Positions 17,593 through 27,200 of a DNA stretch of 64,000 bases are shown in pieces; position 1 is the first letter of the stretch, and every line of letters begins with the position of its first letter. The translations under genes were made by a program, and so were the position numbers. Origin of the DNA: Planctomycetota bacterium (GTDB lineage Bacteria > Planctomycetota > Planctomycetia > Pirellulales > Pirellulaceae); assembly GCA_963204915.1 (NCBI GenBank), contig CAUJHS010000109.1:124001-188000 (forward strand), written 5' to 3'. The notes under the pieces were generated by a model, which saw only the letters and a list, made by a program, of their open reading frames with translations, was not told the DNA's origin and ran no database searches.

Positions 17593-19560
17593 GTGAAAGT
17601 CTGGCTTAACAAGATTAACGACAGCCGTCGCACGCTGATTGAGGTTCCGGGGATCGAAGCGACTCTGGGGCGCGATCCTACCAATCAAATCGTGCTGGAA
17701 AGCCCACTGGTTTCAAGAAGACACGCGGTGGTGCGTCGCGCGGGCGAACAATACACGCTGGAGAATTTAGGCTTAAATAGCTGCCAGGTGGGAGACATCA
17801 ATGTACCGAGCGGGCAATCGCTTAGTTTTGAAGCTGGCGCGGTCGTGCGCATCTGGCCGTATTCGCTGACCTTCGAGTCAGAAACGATTCGGCAGGTTAG
17901 CCGCGATGAGATCGAAAAACACTTGCGTTCAATCCTTTGCGACCTGGAATTGCGAATCCACCGCAAGTTGCTGGAGCGGCTCGATCTGTTCGACATGCAA
18001 GGTTCTCGGCAAGCGGACCGAGAAAGCATTCTCCTGCTCGAAAATAATATCCAGGACATCTGCCGAGAACTGAACGTCTTTGGTCCCGAGAATGAGCCGC
18101 TGCTCGATGAACTCGTAGGACTGATCTTTAGAGACCTGCTTGTCAATCAAATCATTATGGAGTCAAGCCCATCCCATGGCGCGACTCCCAGCCTGTTGGC
18201 GCCCAATGAGTTCGATATTCCCGCGACGCTTATTCCCGAGCGAGAAACCGAACTCCGGCATGTGCTGGACTTCATGCTACAAAGAATCGAGTTTCATCAC
18301 GCGTCGGATGTCACGACCAGGGTGCGTCAAATTGAAGCGCGGGCGGCCGATGTTTTTCCCGTGGTGCGCCCGCACCTGCATCGCGAACTGCGCTCCTACG
18401 CAATTCTTCGCGCGATCAAGAAGGATCTCAAGGATATTGTGTTTGGGTTCGGTCCGCTACAAGACTTATTGCGAGCACCCACCATCACGGAAATTATGGT
18501 GGTCGCCAGCGACCAGATCTACGTTGAGCGCGACGGCGTGATTGAACGATCGGGCCGACGTTTCATCTCGGACCAAGTGACCGAATCGGTCATTGAGCGA
18601 ATCGTCGCGCAAGTCGGGCGACGCATCGACAAGAGTCAGCCTTTGGTGGACGCTCGCTTGCCCGATGGTTCGCGCGTCAACGCCATCATTCCGCCACTGG
18701 CGATCAGCGGCCCATGTTTGACCGTTCGCCGCTTTCCCGCAAAGCGATTGAGCGTTGATGATCTCATTCATTTGGGCAGTATCACTACGGCGGCCGCGGC
18801 GTTTTTGGGCGCCGCAGTGCAGAATCATCGCAACTTACTCATCGGCGGAGGGACCGGCTCCGGCAAGACCACGTTACTGAACGCGCTGAGCAGCTTTATT
18901 CCTCCCAAAGAGCGAATTGTCACGATTGAAGACACCTCGGAGCTGCGACTGCATCAAGAGCATGTGGTCACGCTGGAAACGAAAATGGCGAACGTCGAGG
19001 GCCAAGGAGCCTACACCACCCGAGACCTTGTGCGCAACGCCCTGCGCATGCGACCTGATCGGTTGATCGTGGGCGAGTGCCGCGGTCCCGAAGTGCTTGA
19101 CATGCTACAAGCCATGAACACCGGCCACGACGGCTCCATGACCACACTCCATGCGAATAGCTCGGCCGAAGTGATCGAACGCCTCGAACTGCTTGTACTG
19201 ACCGCCGCCGAGCTGCCTTTGAAGGCGATTCATCGCCAAATTGCATCGGCGTTAGATTTGATCGTTCAGATCACGCGACTTCCCTCAGGGCGCCGTGTGG
19301 TTTCGCAGATTTCGGAAGTCGTGCGCGTCGATGAAGAAACGGGCAATGTCGTGATCGCCGACATTTTCAATTTTCGGGACGGTCGAAGTCTCCAACCCAC
19401 AGGCTTTTTGCCAACCTTTATGGACGAACTCGTAGGTCAAGGATTTCTTGAACTGCGCGCGTTATACGGCGAAGGAGAGGTCATGGATTTCACCTCCCCC
19501 ATGCCGGTTTCGACCGCCAGTTGGCCAGCCGATGGGGGGCCGTCACGAACTCGCGTCTGA
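17593..19560 (+). CDS. FHA domain fused to CpaF/TadA-type secretion ATPase
   Basis: 655 residues from GTG 17593. Residues about 18-80 are an FHA phosphothreonine-binding domain ([23 protein letters not shown]). A helical linker follows. Residues about 270-620 are a CpaF/VirB11-type ATPase with Walker [11 protein letters not shown] at about 417-427, the Asp box [13 protein letters not shown], Walker [15 protein letters not shown] and the His box [13 protein letters not shown]. The ATPase drives Tad pilus assembly; the FHA domain suggests control by Ser/Thr phosphorylation, which is inference. Paired with cpaB. Confidence 0.9.
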   Translation: MKVWLNKINDSRRTLIEVPGIEATLGRDPTNQIVLESPLVSRRHAVVRRAGEQYTLENLGLNSCQVGDINVPSGQSLSFEAGAVVRIWPYSLTFESETIRQVSRDEIEKHLRSILCDLELRIHRKLLERLDLFDMQGSRQADRESILLLENNIQDICRELNVFGPENEPLLDELVGLIFRDLLVNQIIMESSPSHGATPSLLAPNEFDIPATLIPERETELRHVLDFMLQRIEFHHASDVTTRVRQIEARAADVFPVVRPHLHRELRSYAILRAIKKDLKDIVFGFGPLQDLLRAPTITEIMVVASDQIYVERDGVIERSGRRFISDQVTESVIERIVAQVGRRIDKSQPLVDARLPDGSRVNAIIPPLAISGPCLTVRRFPAKRLSVDDLIHLGSITTAAAAFLGAAVQNHRNLLIGGGTGSGKTTLLNALSSFIPPKERIVTIEDTSELRLHQEHVVTLETKMANVEGQGAYTTRDLVRNALRMRPDRLIVGECRGPEVLDMLQAMNTGHDGSMTTLHANSSAEVIERLELLVLTAAELPLKAIHRQIASALDLIVQITRLPSGRRVVSQISEVVRVDEETGNVVIADIFNFRDGRSLQPTGFLPTFMDELVGQGFLELRALYGEGEVMDFTSPMPVSTASWPADGGPSRTRV

Positions 19561-19676
19561 ACTCCGCAAGACATCTTGCGCTTGCTCGCCGCCACGCAAC
19601 CTTGCCCGCGCGGCGTTTGTGGGCCATGATGGCGTCTTACCGGTAGGACGTTTGTTTTCTCCTTTCAAGCATCTAC

Positions 19677-20312
19677 GTGAACATTGCAATTCTCGGAACA
19701 GGACGGGTTGGCGGGGCGCTGGGCGCCGGGTGGGCCGCACGTGGCCACCGCGTGATGTACGGCTCCCGCAATCCGCAGTCGGAGCTCGTGCGACAACGTG
19801 TTCGCGCGGCGGGCGATAATGTCCATGCCGCATCGCTCGATGATGCGGCGCGCCACGCGGAAGTGGTCGTCCTGGCGACACCGTGGCAAGGCGCCCAAGC
19901 CGCGTTACAAATGGCCGGCGATCTCCGTGGAAAGGTGTTAATCGATTGCATCAACCCTTTGACCGAAGACTTTCGCAATCTGGACATTGGCCACACCACC
20001 TCGGCGGCCGAACAAGTTGCGAGTTGGGCGCCAGGAGCCAAAGTGGTCAAAGCATTCAATTCCGTTAGCGCAGGTGCAATGGCCGATCCTTGGTTTGGCA
20101 ATGAAAACGCCACCATGCTCTACTGCGGCGATGACGAAGACGCGAAACGCATCGTGCGTCGTCTCGCCGAGGAGCTCGGCTTCGATGCGCACGATGCAGG
20201 TCCGCTTTCGATCGCCCGCTATATGGAGCCATTCGCCATGCTCTACATCAAGCTCGCGATTAAAGAAGGGTGGGGCGGCAACTGCGCTTTCAAAATTTTG
20301 CGGCGAGAGTAA
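19677..20312 (+). CDS. NADPH-dependent F420 reductase-like (NAD(P)-binding) protein
   Basis: 211 residues from GTG 19677. The N-terminus is a Rossmann fold with ILGTGRVGGALGAGWAARGH; the motif YGSRNP is at the NADP phosphate-recognising position. Further family motifs are VVLATPWQGAQAAL, VLIDCINPLT and VVKAFNSVSAGAM, all typical of the F420_oxidored (NPD/FNO) group. Bacterial members include true F420:NADP oxidoreductases and STEAP-like homologues, so cofactor F420 use is not proven. It stands alone between the Tad genes and the DUF4038 gene. Confidence 0.85.
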   Translation: MNIAILGTGRVGGALGAGWAARGHRVMYGSRNPQSELVRQRVRAAGDNVHAASLDDAARHAEVVVLATPWQGAQAALQMAGDLRGKVLIDCINPLTEDFRNLDIGHTTSAAEQVASWAPGAKVVKAFNSVSAGAMADPWFGNENATMLYCGDDEDAKRIVRRLAEELGFDAHDAGPLSIARYMEPFAMLYIKLAIKEGWGGNCAFKILRRE

Positions 20313-20491
20313 TACCATTCCATGCATCGCTTCCATCAAAACGTGGTTTAACCAACTTGTGACGCACAGCGTTTTGCGTGCTGTTACATGCACGGTGAAT
20401 ACGAACTCCGGGCAGCAACGCAAACGTGGGGCGACGCTTGCGATCTCTTCCGCAGCGCACGTTGCAATTCGCGCGGGAAAGGCTTTTCACG

Positions 20492-22117
20492 ATGACGATC
20501 CCTTGGCTTCTCCTGGCGACGTTCGTGGTTTCCGTACCCGAGGCTCCACAGTTCGGTCTCGTCGAACAATCGTTCGAGCATACGGGGGACTACGAAAATC
20601 CCTATCGGCAGTTGTCGGCGACGGTCAGGTTGACCGAACCCGATAACAAGACCCATCGTGACCTGCCCTTGTTTTGGGATGGCGCGCGATCTTGGCGCTT
20701 TCGCTTCTCTCCGGACAAGACGGGCCTCTGGAAATGGGCCACGCAAAGTGACAACGACGGCCTTCATGGCAAGACCGGGGAGTTTCGCGTCGTCGCGTCG
20801 AATCTCGCCGGCGGGCTGCAGCCGATGCCGCATGCCTCGCGACATTTTCAGCGGCAAAACGGTACTGCATTTTGGTTTCTCGGCGATACGGCTTGGGCGC
20901 TCTTCACCGACCATGACGAAGAAAAGCACGACCGCGCTGCGTTGGAGAATTATCTGCGTCGCCGCGCGGTGCAAGGGTTCAACGTGGTGCACTCGATGTT
21001 GCTCAGCGAGGCGGGATGGGGCAATTCCGGCGGGGCGCCCTTTACCAGCATGGCGGATCAACGAATCAACCCCACATACTGGCAGGAGGTGGATCGTCGC
21101 ATCCAGTTCGCCAATGCACAAGATATCGTCGCTGGCCTCGCGCTCGCTTGGGGCAATAAACGGAACGTCGAGCCCTACGCTTGGAGTCGGTTTCCCTCGC
21201 GCGAGGCGCAATTAAGGTATGCCCGATACATCGCCGCTCGCTACAGCGCGCTGGATGTGTACTTTCTGGTCTCGGGCGAGTGGCACGCGGAAATCGGCAA
21301 GGCTCAGCGTTCGCACGACCACGTGCGAGCTGACTTCATTGCCCTTGGCGAACATCTCGCGGCCAATGATCCCCATGGTCGGATGATTGGCATTCATCCG
21401 ATGACCGACGAGGGGAGCGTGCGGGAATTTGCAAGTGAATCATGGATGAGCTTTGCCGATTATCAGCAGAACTACCAGCAACTCCATCAACGTGTATTGC
21501 TTTCGCGACCCTTGAACAAGCCCGTCGTCAATGCGGAGTACGCCTACTTCCTGCGAGATCAGAATGGCGATGGAAAAACGGATAAACCCAATAGCGCGAC
21601 GATTGACGCCATCCGTCACGCCACGTGGGATATCGTCATGGGCGGCGGGTACGTTGTGACCGGGTTTGGCTCAACGTATTTTGGCGGTAATCGTCATCCT
21701 GGGCCTTTCCACGCCGACGACCCTCGCAATGCGCCGTGGGAGCATCAAGCCCAATACTTGCGAACTTTGTTCACCAGTGTGGAATGGTGGAATTTGGCGC
21801 CTCACGATGAATTGATCGCGAGCGCCGCGGCGCGAACGGAGGACCGAAGCGAACACGGCGTCCTTGCGCCACCCCAGGTTGCTTATTGGTTGTTAGCCGA
21901 TCCTGGCAAAACGTACCTGGCTTATGTTCGCGGTCGCAAAGGAGCCTACAAGCTAACCCTTGCGAAAGGCGAAAAGGTAAGGTATCGGCTCCGGCAATTT
22001 GATCCGCGAACCGGGAGCTTCGCCGATATGGGCATGCATTCCGGAGGCGGATCGATCTTTTATTCGGCGCCCGATCAACAAGATTGGGTGTTGGTTGCGA
22101 CGGCAGTAGCTCCTTAG
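20492..22117 (+). CDS. Secreted DUF5060/DUF4038 glycoside hydrolase-like protein
   Basis: 541 residues from ATG 20492, which begins a signal peptide (MTIPWLLLATFVVSVPEA); a longer frame to 20426 is unlikely. Residues about 20-125 are a DUF5060 beta-sandwich (FWDGARSWRFRFSPDKTGLWKW). Residues about 135-460 are a DUF4038 TIM barrel with the FWFLGDTAWALF motif and a conserved Glu-containing FLVSGEWHAE strand, as in apiosidase-like enzymes. The C-terminal 85 residues look like the putative collagen-binding/PA-like beta domain often attached to DUF4038. Likely polysaccharide breakdown outside the cytoplasm; the exact substrate is unknown. Confidence 0.84.
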   Translation: MTIPWLLLATFVVSVPEAPQFGLVEQSFEHTGDYENPYRQLSATVRLTEPDNKTHRDLPLFWDGARSWRFRFSPDKTGLWKWATQSDNDGLHGKTGEFRVVASNLAGGLQPMPHASRHFQRQNGTAFWFLGDTAWALFTDHDEEKHDRAALENYLRRRAVQGFNVVHSMLLSEAGWGNSGGAPFTSMADQRINPTYWQEVDRRIQFANAQDIVAGLALAWGNKRNVEPYAWSRFPSREAQLRYARYIAARYSALDVYFLVSGEWHAEIGKAQRSHDHVRADFIALGEHLAANDPHGRMIGIHPMTDEGSVREFASESWMSFADYQQNYQQLHQRVLLSRPLNKPVVNAEYAYFLRDQNGDGKTDKPNSATIDAIRHATWDIVMGGGYVVTGFGSTYFGGNRHPGPFHADDPRNAPWEHQAQYLRTLFTSVEWWNLAPHDELIASAAARTEDRSEHGVLAPPQVAYWLLADPGKTYLAYVRGRKGAYKLTLAKGEKVRYRLRQFDPRTGSFADMGMHSGGGSIFYSAPDQQDWVLVATAVAP

Positions 22118-22128
22118 AAACGCCTTCC

Positions 22129-22896
22129 TCAAGGATGCACGGTTTCTTGCGCCGTCTCGGGTTGCGTCGCGTGATGGGCCGAATCGGGCGTAAGATACCG
22201 TTTCGCCCGCTCCAGCCGAGTACCAACTAGCTCATCGGCCAATTCCGACAAAAGAAAGATTTCAACGCGCGAATCGTAAGCGCCATGTTTGGGATCTGGC
22301 ATGATCGTGTACGGCTCCGAAGGGCCTGCCTGGCTTAGCCGCATTCTTTCACGCGAGATACCTTCCACCTCCAGAAACTGCATCACCGCCATGCAGCGCG
22401 CGTAGGATATTTGCCAAGGATCGCGGTAGGCATGATCCGGCGGCAACGGTCGACGCGACGCGTGACCGCGAATCTCGATCTTCTGCGGTTTTCCGGCCAA
22501 CAGCGGCGAAATCTGCTTGAGTTGCTCGCGGGCCGTTTCGTTCAACTCGGCCGACTCTTCCTCGAACCCCAAGATCGTGCCAACGTGGCGGTCGTCGCCA
22601 TCGTGGATTTTGAGTACCCGAGGAATATTGGATCGAGGAGTGTCTTCCAGGTCGATCGGAGCGGGAACAAAGCGACTCGGTTTGGCGGCGGTGTGGTGCG
22701 GTTTTCCTTTGCCGCCATGCGCCGCATTGCCGGCGCCAAGGTCAAACAGGCTTGGCGGTTGACGAAAATGCTCCGCTACCGCCTCTTTCAGCTTGTCATT
22801 CTGCGACGTAAGCCACATCACCATGAAGAAAGCCATCATGGCCGTCACGAAGTCGGCGTAGGCCACTTTCCACGCACCACCGCCTTTACCAGCCAT
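22129..22896 (-). CDS. motB: MotB-like flagellar motor/OmpA-family protein
   Basis: 255 residues. N-terminal plug and membrane helix AWKVAYADFVTAMMAFFMVMW with the proton-conducting Asp (residue 15). The C-terminus is an OmpA/MotB peptidoglycan-binding domain (KIEIRGHASRRP and SYARCMAVMQFLEVEGI). It pairs with the MotA-like protein to form a stator complex. The two genes are 106 bases apart in the same direction, motA first. Flagellar genes are not otherwise present, so use by another motor-like system is possible. Confidence 0.9.
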   Translation of the reverse strand: MAGKGGGAWKVAYADFVTAMMAFFMVMWLTSQNDKLKEAVAEHFRQPPSLFDLGAGNAAHGGKGKPHHTAAKPSRFVPAPIDLEDTPRSNIPRVLKIHDGDDRHVGTILGFEEESAELNETAREQLKQISPLLAGKPQKIEIRGHASRRPLPPDHAYRDPWQISYARCMAVMQFLEVEGISRERMRLSQAGPSEPYTIMPDPKHGAYDSRVEIFLLSELADELVGTRLERAKRYLTPDSAHHATQPETAQETVHP

Positions 22897-23002
22897 AATC
22901 GTGATTCCCCAGCTTGATTCCGACTCGGATTCGTCCGAAGGTGTTCGCAGTCCTGCTTTTCGAATGCTGCATCGTGGAAAGCGGTAGCCACTTGGCGGCG
23001 AA

Positions 23003-23875
23003 CTAGCCCCCGCTGCCGCTGGCCTCGACTTCTTTGAACAGCGTTTCTAATTCTTCCGAGGTGGGACGCACGTCGCGACTGAGAGCGCGACTTGCGCGTT
23101 CGATCGCGATTTTGGGTTGCACGTTGTCGACAAAACTTTCGATGGATTCAGCGATCGCGCGGAAGTACGCCAGTTCGGCGGCGCCCACAAACTCCATCTT
23201 CACCACAAGCGGAGCGAAGAACCCATACGACAACAAGATTCCCAGAAACGTTCCCACCAACGCGGCGCCTACTTTATGGCCGATTTCCTCCACCGGGCCG
23301 TCAATATGCGCCATCGTGATCACGATGCCGAGAACCGCCGCGACAATTCCAAACCCCGGCAGACCGTCGGCCGTTTTCGAAAGAACGTTGACCGGACCAT
23401 GGTGTTCTTCTTCGATCGCCTTCAATTCCGAGGCGAAAAGTTGCGGGATTTGCTCAGGACTCACGGCGCCATCGACGACGAGCTTGAGCGAACCACATAT
23501 AAATTCCATGGCATGGTGGTTCTTCGCCAACGTGGGGTACTTTTTGAACAACCAACTTTCATGGGGGTCGTTCAAATGAGGCTCCAAGACCAGCAGCCCC
23601 TCTCGGCGCGCCAGCCGAAAGAGTTCGTAAAGCGCGCCGAAAAGCTCGGTATACGCCTTTTTCGTGAAGGGTGAGCCTTTGATCGCCTGAATCATCCCCT
23701 TGATCAGGTCGGTCAACACTTTCTTCGGCGACATCACGATGAGCGCGCCGAGCGCGGCGCCGCCGATCGTCACGATTTCCGAAGGGTGAATCAAGGCGTG
23801 CACGTGTCCACCAGCCATGGTAAACCCGCCCAACACGGCCCCAATCACCACCAGACATCCCACGATAACAATCAT
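23003..23875 (-). CDS. motA: MotA-like flagellar motor stator protein
   Basis: 290 residues from ATG 23875, which has an AGGGA Shine-Dalgarno 6 bases upstream; a GTG at 23878 is one codon earlier. Four membrane spans are visible (residues about 1-20, 33-50, 170-190 and 203-225). MotA motifs include the cytoplasmic loop with KAYTELFGALYELFRLARREG and the proline-rich PGFGIVAAVLGIVITMAHI segment. The stator uses an ion gradient to turn the flagellum. It is divergent from the surface-protein gene at 24284. Confidence 0.92.
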   Translation of the reverse strand: MIVIVGCLVVIGAVLGGFTMAGGHVHALIHPSEIVTIGGAALGALIVMSPKKVLTDLIKGMIQAIKGSPFTKKAYTELFGALYELFRLARREGLLVLEPHLNDPHESWLFKKYPTLAKNHHAMEFICGSLKLVVDGAVSPEQIPQLFASELKAIEEEHHGPVNVLSKTADGLPGFGIVAAVLGIVITMAHIDGPVEEIGHKVGAALVGTFLGILLSYGFFAPLVVKMEFVGAAELAYFRAIAESIESFVDNVQPKIAIERASRALSRDVRPTSEELETLFKEVEASGSGG

Positions 23876-24283
23876 CACCCGTCCCTATCAGGTTCCCGAC
23901 GAACCGTGACCGCGACATGCGGCCAAACCGCAAGCCCTCGCTTGGCTGCTCAAATCTAGGTCATAAATCGGCAGTGTTTCCCAATTACCTCGGCATTGCA
24001 TCTTCGCGCCGAGGTGTTGCTCAAACGCTTCACCCCCCGGTTGTCGGATAGAACTCGCTGCAGAGAAAGGAAATAGTTTGGCGCTGACGGAACGAGTAGT
24101 ACAAAGCGCGCATCTAACACAAACATGTCAAACTCTTGACACAGCGTGCGACTCCAATTAAATTCTCGACAACTGTAGAGAAAATCCCAAAGATTGTACT
24201 TGCGACGTTTTTGATGGCCGAACGGTAACACATCCTGCAGACAATTCCTTCGGTTTCCTCCTCCATTCGAAGTACTACGGACT
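23876..24283. other. Non-coding divergent region between motA and the surface-protein gene
   Basis: About 400 bases with no convincing frame. The part near 24100-24200 is AT-richer than its surroundings and is a reasonable place for promoters of both divergent genes. I found no strong -35/-10 pair or hairpin. Confidence 0.5.
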
Positions 24284-27200
24284 ATGGCTTTTCTTTGGCC
24301 CCGCCGTAAAACTGCCCCATCCCACGTCAAGCGGCGCCCTACATCTGGCGCCAAGCTCCGTCGCCGCTCCATGGGAATTGAACGGCTGGAATTACGCCGC
24401 GTAATGGCGGCCGTGATCAACGAAATCCATTTCAATCCTTTGTTTGGCGATCTGAACGAGGACCAATACGTCGAAATTCGCGGCAACCCCAACGAAGTGC
24501 TGCCAAACGGAACCTACCTCGTTGGAATCGACGGTGATACCGAGTTTAACGGTCCTGGCTCCATTCACACGGTTTTCGATCTTTCCGGACTTCAGCTCGG
24601 ATCCGATGGGGCGTTGGTGCTGGCTCAACAAGGGAGCAACTACGCCGCCGACCCGGGAGCCCTGGTGCTCAAAGGCACGAACGGCGGTTTCCGAGGCCTC
24701 CGCGCGCCCAGTGATCCCGGAAACCAAGACCGTTTTGCCGCAATTTCCGGGAACCAACTAGAAGTTGACGTTTTTGACTCAAATACGTTCCTGCTGATTC
24801 ACGCAACCGGCGGTTCTACCCCCGATCCCGGAGAAGACATCGACGCCAACAACGACGGCGTTCCCGATAACCTATATCTGAACTGGACGATTCAGGACGG
24901 CGTTAGTTGGCTGTATGGCGCCAACGATGTTGCATACGCAAACCTCGTATTCGCCCGAGACGGCCTAGGAATCAAATCGCCAGGCGCGCAAACCGTGACG
25001 ATCAACGATGTTTCGTGGGTCGGCCGGCGCGGCGATACGACCGGTTCTTTACCGTCAGCATGGGTGGTTGGTCAAACCGTTGAGCGTGACAACGATCCGT
25101 TTGTGTTTCGCCTCAAAGCGGCGACCACATTCCCGCCGGTGTTCGCCGGGCGAAATCTTGACCATGTGGGGGCGCCCAACTTTTTTTCCACGGTCAAAGG
25201 CGTTGTGTTTCACGATGAGAACGCGGATGGCGTAAAACAACCTGCCGAAAGCGGCCTGGCGAACTTTCCTATCTTCCTCGATCAAAATAACAATGGCGAG
25301 CTGGATTTCTTCCAAGTGACCGCCGAGCCCGACGCCCTGCTCGCGGGGACCAAGGTGCGCAACATTTTCCCCGGGGCCACGTTAACCACCACCGACGCCA
25401 ACAACATTGCGTTTGATCTTTTCGAGGTCGATGTCGTCACCGACATTCGCCCGTCAACGGGTAATCAAGTGTTCGCTCACTCGGGCGTTCCGTTCTTCTA
25501 TACCGACCGAAAGCTACGCATCGACTTCTACGAACCAGCTAGTTCGGTCAGTATCGATATTACCGCCTTTGTCGGAGCGACGCAGGGTCGCATGCGCGTG
25601 TTCAATGCGTCGGGCGTCGAATTGGAAACAACAACCACGATCGTCCTCGCCGACACGCAAACGGCAACGTTGAACATCACGCGGCCATCGGCCGACATCG
25701 CGTACGCCATGGCGTACTCGGAGCCTGGCCCCGACTTGAGCAATTTCGGCCGCTTCGACAATCTTCGTTATTCCGTTCCCGAACGAAACACGACGTCGGG
25801 CGCTGGCGGTCTCTACGAGATTCCCCGCGTGGCCACCGGTTTGTACAAGGCGCGGGAAGGATTTCTGCTGGGTTTTGTTCCTACCTTCCCAGCCGGCGAC
25901 GGTTCGCACACGCTCAACATCACGAACACGAATCCGGTGACGGCCAACTTTGGCAATCGCATTAACCAAAGTCCCGAGATCGGCCCACAAGACTTTCATC
26001 TCAACGAGAATAGCCCGGCGGGCACGGTTGTCGGCAATGTCGTGGCGAGCGATCCCGACCCGGGACAAACCATTACCTCGTATCAAATCATCGGAGGCAC
26101 GGGGCAAAACCTGTTCGTCGTCAATAATGCAACGGGACAAATCAAAGTGGCGCCCGACGCCGTCTTGAACTTTGAGGCGACCGACTCGTATACGCTGGAA
26201 GTCCGCGTGCGCGACAGTGCTGTGATAGCGGCGTCGTCCACCGGAACGATGACCATTCACCTGAACGACGTGAACGAACCGATCACTGGGCTAAACCTCG
26301 GTTCGGCGACAATTGCCGAAAACGCCGAGACAACCAACGGCGCCGTTGTTGTTGGCGCGCTCATGGCGACGGACATCGACTTGAATCCTGTCCATACTTT
26401 CTCGCTTGTCGCCGGGCCTGGCGATAACGACAACGCGCTGTTCGAAATCACGGGAAACCAACTGCGCGTCAAGCAGGGAGTTGCGCTCGACCATGAAGCC
26501 AAAGCATCGCTCAAAGTACGGGTTCAAGCGTCCGACGGCGTTCATGTGTTGGCTCAAGAATTCACCATCTCGGTAGAAGACGTCAATGAGCCCGCCACGT
26601 TGGTGTCGGTCGGGCCAGATGCGATTCGCGAAAACGTCGACACGACGCTGGGCGACGTGACCATCGGAGAGTTAATCACCGACGATCCCGACGCGGAAAC
26701 CGACTACACCTTCGCGCTTGCCCCGGGCGAAGGGGACGATGACAACGCCTTGGTTCTCATCAGTGGTTCACAACTTCAGCTCAAGCAGGGCGTTACCCTG
26801 GACCGTGAAACCAAGAATCAACTTTCGGTGCGAGTGCTCGCGACGGACGGCGTCCATCCGGTCGAAAGCCAGATTACGATCGAAGTGAGCGAAGTCAACG
26901 AATTCCCTCAAATCTCACCGCAGTCGTTCCTTCTGGCGGAGAACAGCGCGCTTGGAACGTTCGTAGGCACGGTCGCGGCGAGCGATCCCGACGTCGGCCA
27001 GTCGCTCCAGTTTTCTCTTGCGGGCGACATGGCGACCGCTTTCGCGATTCACCCCGCCACAGGCGAGATCACGGTCGCAGACGCTGGCCGTATCGATTTT
27101 GAAGCAAACCCTGCGATTACTTTGATCGTCAAGGCGACCGACAATGGCGATCCTGCTTTAACCAGCGAGGCCGAAATCACGGTCGACTTGTCCGATGTGC

